Shown piece by piece: positions 28,127 to 36,552 of a stretch of 64,000 nucleotides of DNA (the first letter of the stretch is position 1; each line of letters starts with the position of its first letter). The stretch spans positions 1 to 64,000 of the forward strand of contig NZ_CAKJTI010000003.1 in NCBI RefSeq assembly GCF_917563915.1, written 5' to 3'. A program made the position numbers and the translations under genes. Source of the DNA: Bacillus rhizoplanae. Its GTDB lineage: Bacteria > Bacillota > Bacilli > Bacillales > Bacillaceae_G. The notes below the pieces were generated by a model. It had not been told where the DNA came from, did no database searches, and worked only from the letters and a program-made list of their open reading frames with translations.

Positions 28127-28885
28127 GTGCAGGGGAAAATCTCGATTAAAACAATGACGGATTATCATTTACATGATTTTATACGTTGTCCGTACAAATT
28201 TTATTTTCGTTACATAAAGGGAAAAGAACCGTCTTCGTTACCGTGGACACAAATTGTGCAAGTGATTGTGAACCGTATTGTAGGGGAGTATTATACTACG
28301 CCAAATGAAAAACAAACATCTTTGCTTTTATTAGAATTACTTGAGAAACATTGGCGTAAGGTGCATATACGCATGTTTTCATCAAAGAGCGAATATTATG
28401 TGGTGCTTGCAAAGATAACAAACAACTTATTGCAATATGTAAAGAGCGATAAAAGTGGAATACCGCCATTATTTTTGTATGAAAAATTACAAACATATAT
28501 GGAAGAGCTTGGGATCCATATTGCGCTAACACTTGAAGTTGGAGAATGGTCTGCACAATCATTTGTTATAAGAAAATATGTTATTGATACTAATGAAGAT
28601 ATGCTCGCTCTTTTTCAGAAGCTGACAGCTGTATTTTGCTACAAAGCTTTTGGTGTTCTTCCAGAGAGAATTGAAATGTTTAATCTAATAGAAGGAATAA
28701 GTCATATTTGTATTCCAAAACAAGAGGACGTTGCGGCAGGAATGAATTATTTACAGACAATGAAAGAAATGCTTCAGGAACCTCAATATTATACAAAACG
28801 ATCATTTAGCTCGGAATGCATAGGCTGTGCATTTCGTAATGAATGTGAGTGTGATCAGCCACAGAAAAATCAAATCTTACATTAA
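28127..28885 (+). CDS. PD-(D/E)XK nuclease-like protein with AddB/Cas4-type iron-sulfur cysteines
   Basis: A 252-residue protein with the C-terminal architecture of AddB/RecB-like nucleases. DFIRCPYKFYFRYI at about 17-30 supplies Cys21, and CIGCAFRNEC near the end supplies Cys231, Cys234 and Cys240, the C...CX2CX5C pattern that binds a 4Fe-4S cluster. The region where the catalytic D...ExK should lie (about 140-180, LEVGEW, VIRKYVID) does not show a clear motif, so nuclease activity is doubtful. It starts with GTG and sits 24 bp after the Fur-controlled flavodoxin gene with no terminator between, so an iron-related control is likely. Confidence 0.7.
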   Translation: MQGKISIKTMTDYHLHDFIRCPYKFYFRYIKGKEPSSLPWTQIVQVIVNRIVGEYYTTPNEKQTSLLLLELLEKHWRKVHIRMFSSKSEYYVVLAKITNNLLQYVKSDKSGIPPLFLYEKLQTYMEELGIHIALTLEVGEWSAQSFVIRKYVIDTNEDMLALFQKLTAVFCYKAFGVLPERIEMFNLIEGISHICIPKQEDVAAGMNYLQTMKEMLQEPQYYTKRSFSSECIGCAFRNECECDQPQKNQILH

Positions 28886-28911
28886 AAAGGTGCGGAAAAA
28901 GCGCCTTTTTT
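28884..28911 (+). terminator. Terminator of the flavodoxin unit
   Basis: AAAAAGGTGC and GCGCCTTTTTT form a short G+C stem with a T-run. Confidence 0.85.
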
Positions 28912-29003
28912 CATTGTTGAGATGAAAACATCTTCATGAATTACACTGATATGTTATGGAGGTAAAGTGAAAGGAAGGTGACTTGCATTAAGGGAGTAGC
29001 AAA

Positions 29004-29057
29004 ATGGATACAAACATAATGACGTTTGAAGAAAAGAAATTAAGGGAAGACGTTTAG
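29004..29057 (+). CDS. Possible 17-residue peptide
   Basis: A short frame (MDTNIMTFEEKKLREDV) starts six bases after AAGGGAG, a good ribosome site, and ends inside the last codons of the convergent APH gene. It could be a small peptide or the truncated start of a lost gene. Only the ribosome site supports it. Confidence 0.25.
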   Translation: MDTNIMTFEEKKLREDV

Positions 29058-29974
29058 CGTATTCCCCTTAAAACATGTAGCAGTCGTTTTGTATTGTGTT
29101 CAATCATTTTTGAATTATTTGTTTCAAAACCATATACAAGGTCATGCAGTATAGGACTATATTGATAAAAGGAGATAATCCGTTCAAAAAATGTTGTATC
29201 CGTGCTATTCGTTAAAGCAGTATATTCCTCGTATACTTCTAATGTAAAGGCATGGCCGTAATCAGCGTATAATCCAGCAAAATCAAATGCGGGATCACCA
29301 ATTTGTGCATCTCCTATATCAATGATACCAGCGATGTGCCTCAGGAGAGGATGAAATAAAATATGATTATGTGTTAAGTCGGCATGAATAACTGTTTGTG
29401 GAGAGGAGCTTGTAAATAATTGCTCAAAAAATGTTTGAAATAATGTATTCAATCGTTTAGTTTCTTCTATTATAAATGTAGTAAACAGGTAATGTTTTAG
29501 TTTCATATATAACTTCTTCCAATATTCAGCTGTTTGCTCAACCTGAAATCCCCACTCTTTTGCAATTGTAGTAGGAACTGTATGAAAAGCAGCAAGAAAT
29601 GATGCAAGTTGTGTAACAATTTTCGTTTTTTCATTAATTGAGAGGTTATGTAAGTAAGATGGTTTAAATGGTTTACCATGAATTATTTTATAGTAACTGC
29701 AAACGGGAATTGTATCTGCTTTATTTTCATATAGAATATGATAGTTCGGTACTTCTATTTGTTGTGTTTGCAGCATAGGAGACAGTACTTCATATAACTG
29801 TTTTTCACGAGGAATTTTTTTCGCGTATTCAACTTTTCTAGGAAATCGAAATAACCATTCATCATTTATGAGAATAGCAACATTATCCCAACCGCTTTCA
29901 TCTTGATGAAAGGAATGGATAGGCAAGTTCGGGAGTGTTTTTTGAATATATTGCATATAGTCTAAGTCTGTCAT
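29054..29974 (-). CDS. Aminoglycoside phosphotransferase (APH) family protein
   Basis: A 306-residue protein kinase-fold phosphotransferase. The catalytic loop HADLTHNHIL and the metal-binding IDIGDAQIGDPAFDFAGL are complete, so it should be active. An N-terminal lobe with FRFPRK carries the probable ATP lysine. Relatives include APH(2'')-type and macrolide kinases, but chromosomal Bacillus members often phosphorylate unknown small molecules, so resistance should not be assumed. It is monocistronic. Confidence 0.85.
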   Translation of the reverse strand: MTDLDYMQYIQKTLPNLPIHSFHQDESGWDNVAILINDEWLFRFPRKVEYAKKIPREKQLYEVLSPMLQTQQIEVPNYHILYENKADTIPVCSYYKIIHGKPFKPSYLHNLSINEKTKIVTQLASFLAAFHTVPTTIAKEWGFQVEQTAEYWKKLYMKLKHYLFTTFIIEETKRLNTLFQTFFEQLFTSSSPQTVIHADLTHNHILFHPLLRHIAGIIDIGDAQIGDPAFDFAGLYADYGHAFTLEVYEEYTALTNSTDTTFFERIISFYQYSPILHDLVYGFETNNSKMIEHNTKRLLHVLRGIR

Positions 29975-30007
29975 TTTTTTGCCTCTTTCGTTTAGTTATA
30001 ATAGAAA

Positions 30008-30033
30008 AGAAATCCCTAGCTAGGGATTTCTTT
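30008..30033. terminator. Symmetric terminator hairpin
   Basis: AAAAGAAATCCCTAG is followed directly by its own complement, with T residues at both ends. On the minus strand it would end transcripts from the small gene at 30168-30317, with a bcr1 copy lying between stop and hairpin. Confidence 0.75.
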
Positions 30034-30035
30034 TC

Positions 30036-30171
30036 TTATCCCGTATTTAACGGATAATTTCACCTCAAGATGCAGAGTTGATTGAAAGGTGAGACAATTT
30101 TACGTAAGGATTAGTTCAACTAACCATCAGTGAGGGATGAAGAACCCCCACTGATAGAAGTTTCACTTTAT
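30036..30171 (-). repeat. bcr1 element, diverged
   Basis: A minus-oriented copy. The tail TTATCCCG and head GAAGTTTCACTTTAT are recognisable, while the middle is changed. Its head overlaps the stop codon of the 49-residue gene. Confidence 0.85.
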
Positions 30172-30317
30172 AAATTCTCGTTTTGCTGTTGTATCTCCTT
30201 TTTACTCAAATCAAGATTTGCATTTTCGATAGCTCTATGTTTGTCTAAAGAATCTCCAGCGTATCCTTTTTGTGTTTTTATAACCCTTTTACTTGAACTT
30301 GCTGAGTTATTATTCAT
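30168..30317 (-). CDS. Small hydrophilic protein of unknown function
   Basis: A 49-residue charged, Asn/Lys/Gln-rich protein (starts MNNNSASSSKRVIK) with an AAAAGGAG ribosome site. It has no membrane segment or Cys and resembles the many tiny hydrophilic, often sporulation-associated proteins of Bacillus, though I do not recognise a family. Its TAA stop lies in the terminal TTTAT of the bcr1 copy, suggesting the repeat inserted exactly at the end of the gene. Confidence 0.65.
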   Translation of the reverse strand: MNNNSASSSKRVIKTQKGYAGDSLDKHRAIENANLDLSKKEIQQQNENL

Positions 30318-30335
30318 ATGAATTCTCCTTTTCTT

Positions 30336-30512
30336 TTACTTAAAATATACGAAAGTAATAAGTAATAGCAGCACAGCTCCAAAAATGACAATGCCGACTA
30401 AAAACGTCATGTTAGAATAACGAGGTGATTTATGTACATCTTGACGATAACCAGGTGAAATTTCCGGTGCAAACTCTTCTTGATAAGATTGTTGTTCTTC
30501 CTTTTCGTCCAC
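30336..30512 (-). CDS. Small single-pass membrane protein
   Basis: A 58-residue protein with a charged N-terminal half (VDEKEEQQSYQEEFAPEIS) and one C-terminal membrane helix (about 36-56). GTG at 30512 follows AAAGGAG with correct spacing; the longer frame back to 30560 would start inside a bcr1 copy and is rejected. It is 18 bp upstream of the 49-residue gene on the same strand, so they may be co-transcribed. Function unknown. It shares the EEEYAAEIAP-like N-terminal style of the protein at 38299. Confidence 0.65.
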   Translation of the reverse strand: MDEKEEQQSYQEEFAPEISPGYRQDVHKSPRYSNMTFLVGIVIFGAVLLLLITFVYFK

Positions 30513-30537
30513 TGTTGCAACTCCTTTATGTTTTTTG

Positions 30538-30657
30538 TCCCGCATTAACGGCCACCTCAAGATTCAGAGGGAAGCGAGGAAGATAGATGAGGGATAACTG
30601 CTGGCATGTGCCCGATTGGTTCAACTAAACCTCCACTGATGGAAGTTTCACTTTATT
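30538..30657 (-). repeat. bcr1 element, shortened
   Basis: A minus-oriented copy from CCCGCATTAACGG to GGAAGTTTCACTTTAT, with a deletion around the GGGCAGTAAGATC segment. It lies downstream of the DUF350 gene. Confidence 0.88.
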
Positions 30658-30691
30658 GATATGTTGCACGTTATAAGGAAGAAATATACTC

Positions 30692-31087
30692 TTAGTATGT
30701 TAAGCACTGAGCGAGAACCCAGCCGATAGATATGGATAATAGGAGAATCATAAGTCCGACAGCACGATTATCTTCTTCAATTGCTTGCTTAATACTGAAG
30801 CGCATTGTAACAAGTTCTGCAATGTAAAAAGGGATAATTTGCGCTACGATACCGATAGCACTCCAAATGATCATATCGATGAGTGAAACAGACTGAGCGA
30901 TGGTTGCCCCAACTATAAACGTAAGGCCAAGTAATTTTCCGCCAATTGACATAGCTGCAGATACATTTCCTTTTGCAATTAATTGAAATTCCTTTACTTT
31001 TGTCGTCCAATCAAATAGAAGAAAACCGATACATAGTAAAGCAAGTCCCGTTCCAGCATATATGAAAAAATTTAGGAATAAATTCAC
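30692..31087 (-). CDS. DUF350 family membrane protein
   Basis: A 131-residue protein with four membrane helices, matching the DUF350 (YjfL/YshE) family in size and in the NVSAAMSIGGKLLGLTFIVG segment. Family function is not known. The gene is monocistronic with an AAAGGAG site. A bcr1 copy follows its 3' end. Confidence 0.8.
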   Translation of the reverse strand: MNLFLNFFIYAGTGLALLCIGFLLFDWTTKVKEFQLIAKGNVSAAMSIGGKLLGLTFIVGATIAQSVSLIDMIIWSAIGIVAQIIPFYIAELVTMRFSIKQAIEEDNRAVGLMILLLSISIGWVLAQCLTY

Positions 31088-31261
31088 GTTTTTCTCCTTT
31101 CTTTTATTAAAAATCCAATATTTCCCTTGTATTATACATGGAATGAAAAAAATGCTTCTATAAAAATAGTGGGGAAATTATTTTTGGGAGATATTATAAA
31201 AATAGTTGTTTTATATATGGATATCACGTTATTATAAATTTTATATATAATTTATAGGAAA

Positions 31262-31292
31262 AAAAGGTGTTCTTACTTAAAGAACCTTTTCT
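31262..31292 (-). terminator. Terminator of the L,D-transpeptidase gene
   Basis: On the minus strand AAAAGGTTCTTT and AAGAAC-ACCTTTTT form a stem ending in T residues, just after the stop at 31304. Confidence 0.7.
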
Positions 31293-31303
31293 CCCAAAAA
31301 ACA

Positions 31304-31822
31304 TTATGTGAGTTTGAATCCATATGTAGCAGCAATTGCTTTATATGTTGTTTTTTTATTTGTGATGATTACAGTTGTTTCGATAGGAACACGATCAAAT
31401 AGCCAATGTACGTCACTATTATACATGCGAACACAACCGAGTGTTGTCCATTTTCCAATGGCGCTTGCATTATTAGTTCCGTGAATGGCATATGTTGTTC
31501 CTTTTGTTCCTTTGAGATTCAGACCGAGCCAGCGGTCTCCTAATGGGTTGCGTGGATCACCGCCAGGAATATTTTTGGCGTAGTAGGGTCGATTTTTAAT
31601 TTTGTTGACAATATCATATTTTCCTAGGGGTGTTGGTGTGCTGCTTTTTCCGGTAGCAACTGTAAACTCTTTTACAAATTTACCTTTTTCATAATATGTC
31701 ATCTTATTCGTTGCTACATTGACAATTAACAAATGTTCTTGCCGGTATGTCTCTGCATCAGCCGTCTTAACAGGAAGCATAGAAGAAAAGAATAATAATA
31801 GTGCAATCGCAATCTTCCTCAT
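31304..31822 (-). CDS. L,D-transpeptidase (YkuD domain), secreted
   Basis: A 172-residue wall enzyme. A signal peptide (about 1-23, cut after TADA) is followed by a YkuD domain with His114 in AIHGTNN and the nucleophile Cys130 in TLGCVRM. Such enzymes form 3-3 cross-links in peptidoglycan, often in spores. There is no LysM domain, unlike B. subtilis YkuD, which has one. It is monocistronic with its own terminator. Confidence 0.92.
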   Translation of the reverse strand: MRKIAIALLLFFSSMLPVKTADAETYRQEHLLIVNVATNKMTYYEKGKFVKEFTVATGKSSTPTPLGKYDIVNKIKNRPYYAKNIPGGDPRNPLGDRWLGLNLKGTKGTTYAIHGTNNASAIGKWTTLGCVRMYNSDVHWLFDRVPIETTVIITNKKTTYKAIAATYGFKLT

Positions 31823-31925
31823 ATTAAATTAGTCTCCTTTGTGTAAATATCAAAAATTATTATAGCTTTCTTTTATAAGGAATCCTATTACTTTTTTATT
31901 TATATAAAAAATATTAAGGACATGT

Positions 31926-31953
31926 AAAAAAGCCGCTATTCAGCGGCTTTTTA
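31926..31953 (-). terminator. Terminator overlapping the MATE gene end
   Basis: AAAAAGCCGCT and AGCGGCTTTTT form the stem. The MATE stop codon TGA lies in the loop, so the terminator begins within the coding sequence. Confidence 0.85.
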
Positions 31954-33298
31954 ATGTAATATATTTTTGCTGTACTTGAAATAGCCGAGCGAGTAAAAAG
32001 ATTGCACCGAAAGCTAATCCTAAAATTAGACCAATCCAATAACCTTTTGCAGCCAAAGTTGTATATGTTGCAAGTGTATAACCGAGCGGGAGACCTATTA
32101 TCCAATATGCAACTAGTGTCATAACAAGTGCTACATTCACATCTTTATAACCGCGAAGTGCACCTTGTACTGGTGTTGCAATGGCATCAGAAAATTGGAA
32201 TAAAATTGCAAACACGAGAAATTGTTTCGCTAAGTCGTGTACTGCAGAATCATTTGTATAAATAGAGGCAATATTGTCATCAAATAAAAACAGTAAGATA
32301 GAATATAACAGTGCGAAAGCTAGTGCTAATCCTATACCAATAAAGCTATAATGCTTGGCATCTTTATATCGGGAAGCACCGACTTCAAACCCGACAGAAA
32401 TTGTCATTGCCAGGGATAAACTGAGTGGTGTCATATATAAAAGAGATGCGAAGTTCATCGCGGCTTGGTGAGCGGCAATGGTTGTTGTGTCAAAATTACT
32501 CATAAATAATGTAACAGCAGCAAAAATACTTGTTTCAAAAAAGATTGCAAATCCAATTGGTACACCAAGTTTTAATAATTCCTTCCAGCTTGATATAGAG
32601 AGGCGATACAAACGTTGAAAGACACCATAAGAAGAGAAAGGCTCTTTCGTACGGATAATGACAGTAGTGATAAGTAAAATACACCAATATGTCGATGTTG
32701 AAGCAATGGCAGCTCCAACTCCACCGAGTTTTGGGAAACCGAAATGACCAAAAATGAATATATAGTTCAAAATGATATTAATCGGTAAAGATAGTAAAGT
32801 GATAATCATTGTTGTACGTGTTTTTCCTAAGGCATCAATAAAACAGCGGAGTACTGTATATACAAATAGCGGAATGATACCAAATGCGATAATGCTTAAA
32901 AATTGAGCAGCAATTTGGGCTACTTGTTTCTCTAAATGCATGGCATGTAAAATTGGTGAAACCACAAGGAATCCAATGATTAGAACAATAACACTGACCA
33001 AGATTGCTAAGTATACGGCTTGTGTCACAACGTGAGCTACATTTTCTTTTTGTTTGGAGCCGACAAGGTGAGCAACAATAGGAGTTGTTGCCATTAAAAT
33101 ACCTGTTAATCCTGTACTAATTGGAAGCCATATACTTGTTCCAATTGCAACTCCAGCTAAATCAGTGGCACTTGCATGTCCTGACATCGTCGTATCGAAA
33201 AAACTCATTGAAAATAATGACATTTGTGTAACAAATATGGGGAAAAATAATAAGATAAATTGCTTTATTTTTTGTGAAATCGATGTAGTTTCTTTCAT
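31940..33298 (-). CDS. MATE family multidrug efflux transporter
   Basis: A 452-residue membrane protein with 12 helices in two related halves. [15 protein letters not shown] and the matching second-half segment [15 protein letters not shown] identify the NorM-type MATE family, which exports cationic drugs in exchange for Na+ or H+. The ribosome site is AAAGGAG. It is monocistronic. The last four codons are part of its terminator stem. Confidence 0.92.
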   Translation of the reverse strand: MKETTSISQKIKQFILLFFPIFVTQMSLFSMSFFDTTMSGHASATDLAGVAIGTSIWLPISTGLTGILMATTPIVAHLVGSKQKENVAHVVTQAVYLAILVSVIVLIIGFLVVSPILHAMHLEKQVAQIAAQFLSIIAFGIIPLFVYTVLRCFIDALGKTRTTMIITLLSLPINIILNYIFIFGHFGFPKLGGVGAAIASTSTYWCILLITTVIIRTKEPFSSYGVFQRLYRLSISSWKELLKLGVPIGFAIFFETSIFAAVTLFMSNFDTTTIAAHQAAMNFASLLYMTPLSLSLAMTISVGFEVGASRYKDAKHYSFIGIGLALAFALLYSILLFLFDDNIASIYTNDSAVHDLAKQFLVFAILFQFSDAIATPVQGALRGYKDVNVALVMTLVAYWIIGLPLGYTLATYTTLAAKGYWIGLILGLAFGAIFLLARLFQVQQKYITLKSR

Positions 33299-33492
33299 AT
33301 ATACTCCTTTCTAAAATACGAATAGGCCGCTTCAATCATACTATTGAATAGGAATTTAGAAAAGTAATATGTATTTATAACAACATTGGTGCATTTTGAA
33401 CGAATATGAAAAAAACGATGCGTGTTTAGTGAAGATGAGGTATTATGATAAAGTATGAAAAAAGTACCATAAGGTATTAAGGAGGCACGGTC

Positions 33493-34284
33493 GTGGCTGA
33501 TTGGTTAATTGGATTAATCATGGGTGCTGTTGAAGGGTTGACGGAGTTTTTACCTGTATCATCAACAGGGCATATGATTTTAACAGGGCATTTAATTGGA
33601 TTTGAAGGCGATAAAGCAAAAACATTTGAAATTGTTGTTCAATTAGGATCTATTTTAGCGGTTGTTGTTGTATTTTGGAAGCGATTATGGTCGTTAGTTG
33701 GAATTGGACGAGTAAAGCAAGGGCCATCGTTAAACTTATTACATATTATTATCGGTATGATTCCAGCTGGCTTACTTGGTGTTTTATTACATGACAAAAT
33801 TAAAGAGGTTTTATTTGGACCAGGTCCAGTTGTTATTAGTTTAATTGCTGGTGGTATCTTAATGATTATTGCTGAGAAATTCTCAAAGCCAAGCACAGCG
33901 AAAACACTTGATGACATTACGTATAAACAAGCGTTTACGATTGGGATGTTTCAATGTTTAGCATTATGGCCTGGTTTTTCTCGTTCAGGATCTACAATTA
34001 GTGGCGGTTTGTTAGCGCGTGTATCTCATACAGCGGCTGCTGAATATACATTTATTCTTGCGGTACCAATGATGGTAGCTGCAACAGGTCTTGATTTAAT
34101 TAAGAGTTGGAATGAATTAAGCGCAGCAGATATCCCATTATTTGCAACTGGATTTATTACTGCATTTGTAGTTGCTATGTTAGCAATTGTTTCATTCTTA
34201 AAATTATTATCTCGTGTGAAATTAACACCATTTGCATATTATCGTTTTATTGTTGCCGCGGTGTTTTACTTCTTTGTTTTATAA
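33493..34284 (+). CDS. uppP: Undecaprenyl-diphosphatase UppP (BacA)
   Basis: A 263-residue polytopic membrane enzyme that dephosphorylates undecaprenyl diphosphate to recycle the wall carrier lipid, and confers bacitracin tolerance when abundant. [14 protein letters not shown] near the start and [13 protein letters not shown] (about 160) are the two signature motifs. GTG start after AAGGAGG. Monocistronic. Confidence 0.97.
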   Translation: MADWLIGLIMGAVEGLTEFLPVSSTGHMILTGHLIGFEGDKAKTFEIVVQLGSILAVVVVFWKRLWSLVGIGRVKQGPSLNLLHIIIGMIPAGLLGVLLHDKIKEVLFGPGPVVISLIAGGILMIIAEKFSKPSTAKTLDDITYKQAFTIGMFQCLALWPGFSRSGSTISGGLLARVSHTAAAEYTFILAVPMMVAATGLDLIKSWNELSAADIPLFATGFITAFVVAMLAIVSFLKLLSRVKLTPFAYYRFIVAAVFYFFVL

Positions 34285-34285
34285 T

Positions 34286-34313
34286 AAAAAAACTGCCATT
34301 TGGCAGTTTTTTA
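34286..34313. terminator. Bidirectional terminator between uppP and the thioredoxin-like gene
   Basis: AAAAAACTGCCA pairs perfectly with TGGCAGTTTTTT. Confidence 0.9.
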
Positions 34314-34865
34314 TTTTGCTATTTTTTCAATCATATTTTCCATTACGTGCTCCCAAATGGAAGTATCAGAAGTTAATGTTTTACGAAACACAGCATACAT
34401 TTCTTTTTGCTTTTCTTCAAACTGTGGATCATCTTTTTCTGGTAATGTAGCGCGCATAGAAGTAACGAACTCTTGAACTTTTGGAGCGCGTGGCCCCCAA
34501 ACATATTTTTCATTTCCTGCTGCGTCCATAAAAATGAAAATTGGAATCGCGCGTGCTGTACCATTTGTTAAATATTGATCCATCAATTCTAAGTTATCAT
34601 CACGAATGAGTAGGCTCATCTCGATATTGGCAACTTCGCAAATGCGTTTCATAATTGGTACGCAAAGAAGGGCATCACCACACCAATCTGCTGTTAAAAC
34701 GATAACTTTTAAATGATCGTTTTGATGTTGCTCTAAAACAGGAAGAAGTTCATTTGGAATTAAGAAATTATTATAAATATGTAGTAATTCGTGTTGATTC
34801 ACTGTCATATTATTTACATATGCATCAAAGGACATGCCTTTTTTAAACCATTGAAGTAATGTCAT
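34311..34865 (-). CDS. Thioredoxin-family protein
   Basis: A 184-residue cytoplasmic protein with a thioredoxin fold. LKVIVLTADWCGDALLCVP holds the active-site region, but the motif is WCGD rather than WCxxC, with a second Cys five residues later, so classical dithiol chemistry is uncertain. The cis-Pro segment AIPIFIF is present. No signal peptide. Function in Bacillus not known. Confidence 0.8.
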   Translation of the reverse strand: MTLLQWFKKGMSFDAYVNNMTVNQHELLHIYNNFLIPNELLPVLEQHQNDHLKVIVLTADWCGDALLCVPIMKRICEVANIEMSLLIRDDNLELMDQYLTNGTARAIPIFIFMDAAGNEKYVWGPRAPKVQEFVTSMRATLPEKDDPQFEEKQKEMYAVFRKTLTSDTSIWEHVMENMIEKIAK

Positions 34866-34978
34866 GTACTACACCTCTTTCTCTATTTGTTCATATTGTA
34901 CCAAATATTTTACGGGAAAGCTGGTAAAGTTACTTTTATCGGTAATCCATATTTTGTCGAGTGTAAAAAGCTAGAACA

Positions 34979-35136
34979 ATAAAGTGAAACTTCCATCAGT
35001 GGAGAGTTTTTTCATCTCCCACTGATGGTTAGTTGAACCAATCGGGCTTTTATGGGCAGTTATCCCCCACCTATCTTCCTCGCTTCTCTCTTGCATCTTG
35101 AGGTGGGGGTCTTACTGCCTGTTAATGCGGGATAAA
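34979..35136 (+). repeat. bcr1 element, complete
   Basis: It runs from ATAAAGTGAAACTTCC to GCGGGATAAA with all internal blocks. It is one of two full plus-strand copies flanking the MarR gene, in the 481-bp gap 34866-35346. Confidence 0.93.
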
Positions 35137-35139
35137 ATG

Positions 35140-35172
35140 AAAACAGGGTGCTTCTGTGCACCCTGTTTTCTT
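35140..35172 (+). terminator. Hairpin directly after bcr1
   Basis: AAAACAGGGTGC pairs perfectly with GCACCCTGTTTT. No plus-strand gene precedes it except the bcr1 copy. Confidence 0.75.
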
Positions 35173-35307
35173 GCTGATAAAATTCACAGCATTTTATGAA
35201 AGCAACCTTTATCATCTATTGCCAAGTAACTAAAAAAAGATACATGATTTTCCCAATAAAATGGATGACAAATTCCAAAAAGTACGTTAATATAATTCAT
35301 AATGTTT

Positions 35308-35328
35308 TTATTTAATCATATTAAATAA
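35308..35328. promoter_or_regulatory. Palindromic operator before the MarR gene
   Basis: Nine-base arms TTATTTAAT and ATTAAATAA surround CAT. It lies about 20 bp before the start, the usual autoregulatory position for MarR proteins. Binding is inferred. Confidence 0.5.
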
Positions 35329-35346
35329 ATAGAGGTGCTGTACAAA

Positions 35347-35766
35347 ATGTCTAATAATCGCGAGTTGCTAATGGAAGATTTGTCTACGAATTTTTTTGCT
35401 ATGTTTCGTACATTACGTAATGATATGGGCAAAATTTTCGGTGATTATATTCCATGGAATGAATTTATCGTGTTGCGTATTTTAAATCGGGTCCAAAAAG
35501 AAATGGTTTCCCATGTTGCAAATGAACTGAACGTATCGAATAGCCACATTACGGCTGTTGCAGAAAAATTAATTAAAAAAGGACTTGTAACGCGTTCGCG
35601 CTGTACATCAGACCGTCGTGTTGTGTATTTGGAGATTCTTGATAAAGGGAAAGAATTAGTGGCTGAGATGGAAATGCGAAAGAAGGCATATTTCAAAGAG
35701 CGATTTTCTACTTTGTCTGAAGAGGAAATGCAAGTCATGATCTCTATTTTACAAAAGCTAATTTAG
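35347..35766 (+). CDS. MarR family transcriptional regulator
   Basis: A 139-residue winged-helix repressor. The recognition segment NELNVSNSHITAVAEKLIKKGLV (about 60-82) and the wing RSRCTSDRRVVYLEIL are typical MarR. ATG at 35347 has GAGGTG at proper distance; the GTG at 35335 overlaps that site. A perfect palindrome lies upstream. No obvious target operon is adjacent: a bcr1 copy and a terminator follow. Confidence 0.88.
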   Translation: MSNNRELLMEDLSTNFFAMFRTLRNDMGKIFGDYIPWNEFIVLRILNRVQKEMVSHVANELNVSNSHITAVAEKLIKKGLVTRSRCTSDRRVVYLEILDKGKELVAEMEMRKKAYFKERFSTLSEEEMQVMISILQKLI

Positions 35767-35844
35767 TAAGAAATAGTGTTAATATTTCATATTGTTAAGT
35801 AAATGGTGGAAAAGTTAGGGAATCATATGATGTATTGAAGATAA

Positions 35845-36000
35845 CAAAGTGAAACTTCCATCAGTGGGGGGGTTCTTCATCTTCCACTGATGGTTAGTTG
35901 AACCAATCGGACACATGCCAGCAGTTATCCCCACCTATCTTCCTGGTTTCTCTCTGCATCTTGAGGTTGGGGGTCTTACTGCCCGTTAATAAGGGATAAA
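35845..36000 (+). repeat. bcr1 element, complete
   Basis: It runs from CAAAGTGAAACTTCC to AAGGGATAAA. It is co-oriented with the MarR gene and lies between that gene and its terminator. Confidence 0.92.
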
Positions 36001-36029
36001 TTCCATACTAAGGAGCGGTCTTGCTATAC

Positions 36030-36062
36030 AAAAGCCTTCGCAATCAATGCGAAGGCTTTTCA
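36030..36062 (+). terminator. Terminator beyond the MarR gene
   Basis: AAAAGCCTTCGCA and TGCGAAGGCTTTT form a perfect 13-bp stem with a T-run. Confidence 0.88.
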
Positions 36063-36125
36063 TGTGTATTTAGAATGGAATGGAGCATACTAATAATATC
36101 ATTATAAAGAAGGGAAGAAAGAAGT

Positions 36126-36281
36126 ATGTCAAGTCGTAATGGTAGTAAAGGAAGCGGGAATCAAGGAGCACCCAAAGTAGGACAATATCAACAGGAGTTC
36201 GGCACAGAGTTTGTTATCGGTGATGATAATAAAGGAAAAGAGTATCGCTCGAAAAAAGGGAGTAAATCAAGGAAGGAGTGA
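36126..36281 (+). CDS. Small basic hydrophilic protein of unknown function
   Basis: A 51-residue Gly/Ser/Lys-rich protein (starts MSSRNGSKGSGN) with a GAAGGGAAG ribosome site. It has no Cys, signal or membrane helix. A small hairpin overlapping the stop (GAGTGAAGCATATTCACTTC) and T-rich sequence follow. I do not recognise the family. Confidence 0.65.
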   Translation: MSSRNGSKGSGNQGAPKVGQYQQEFGTEFVIGDDNKGKEYRSKKGSKSRKE

Positions 36282-36308
36282 AGCATATTCACTTCTTCTT
36301 TATTATTA

Positions 36309-36425
36309 AATAAAGTAAAAATTTTTACCAATCGGGTGTATGGTAGCAGGTATTTCTCACTTATCTGCTTTCTTTTTTAAGAATTTTGCGACGGAAGTTT
36401 TATGACCTACACGTAGCGGGATAAA
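36309..36425 (+). repeat. Degenerate bcr1 relic
   Basis: ATAAAGTAAAAA, ACCAATCGGG and AGCGGGATAAA are recognisable at the right places, with the rest eroded. Confidence 0.55.
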
Positions 36426-36552
36426 AAAAAGCCATCTTGTCATTGCAAGATGGCTTAGGAAGGGGGGGGACAATTTCTGTCAATTTAAGCTAGGGATAGA
36501 AAGCTGTTCGAGACATTAGGGGATGTCTCATTATTAGGGAGGAACAGCTTCG
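36423..36552 (-). ncRNA. Candidate C-rich regulatory small RNA
   Basis: On the minus strand a promoter (-35 TTGAAT at 36586-36581, -10 TAGTAT at 36564-36559, 16-bp spacer) is followed by about 130 nt without a reading frame. A nested hairpin comes first (AAGCTGTTC/GAACAGCTT outside, GAGACAT/ATGTCTC inside). A single-stranded stretch follows, and a strong terminator ends it (GCCATCTTG/CAAGATGGC then eight U). Four C-rich unpaired patches stand out: CTCCCT in a bulge, CCCCTA in the apical loop, ATCCCTA, and eight C followed by TTCCT. Such patches pair with Shine-Dalgarno sequences in Gram-positive trans-acting RNAs. I cannot assign it to a named family. Confidence 0.65.

Noticed and set aside
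29054-29974. Calling the APH protein an antibiotic resistance gene
   Set aside because: The kinase motifs are intact but chromosomal relatives have unknown substrates, so resistance cannot be claimed.
30513-30560. N-terminal extension of the small membrane protein at 30336
   Set aside because: It starts inside a bcr1 copy; the GTG at 30512 has a proper ribosome site.
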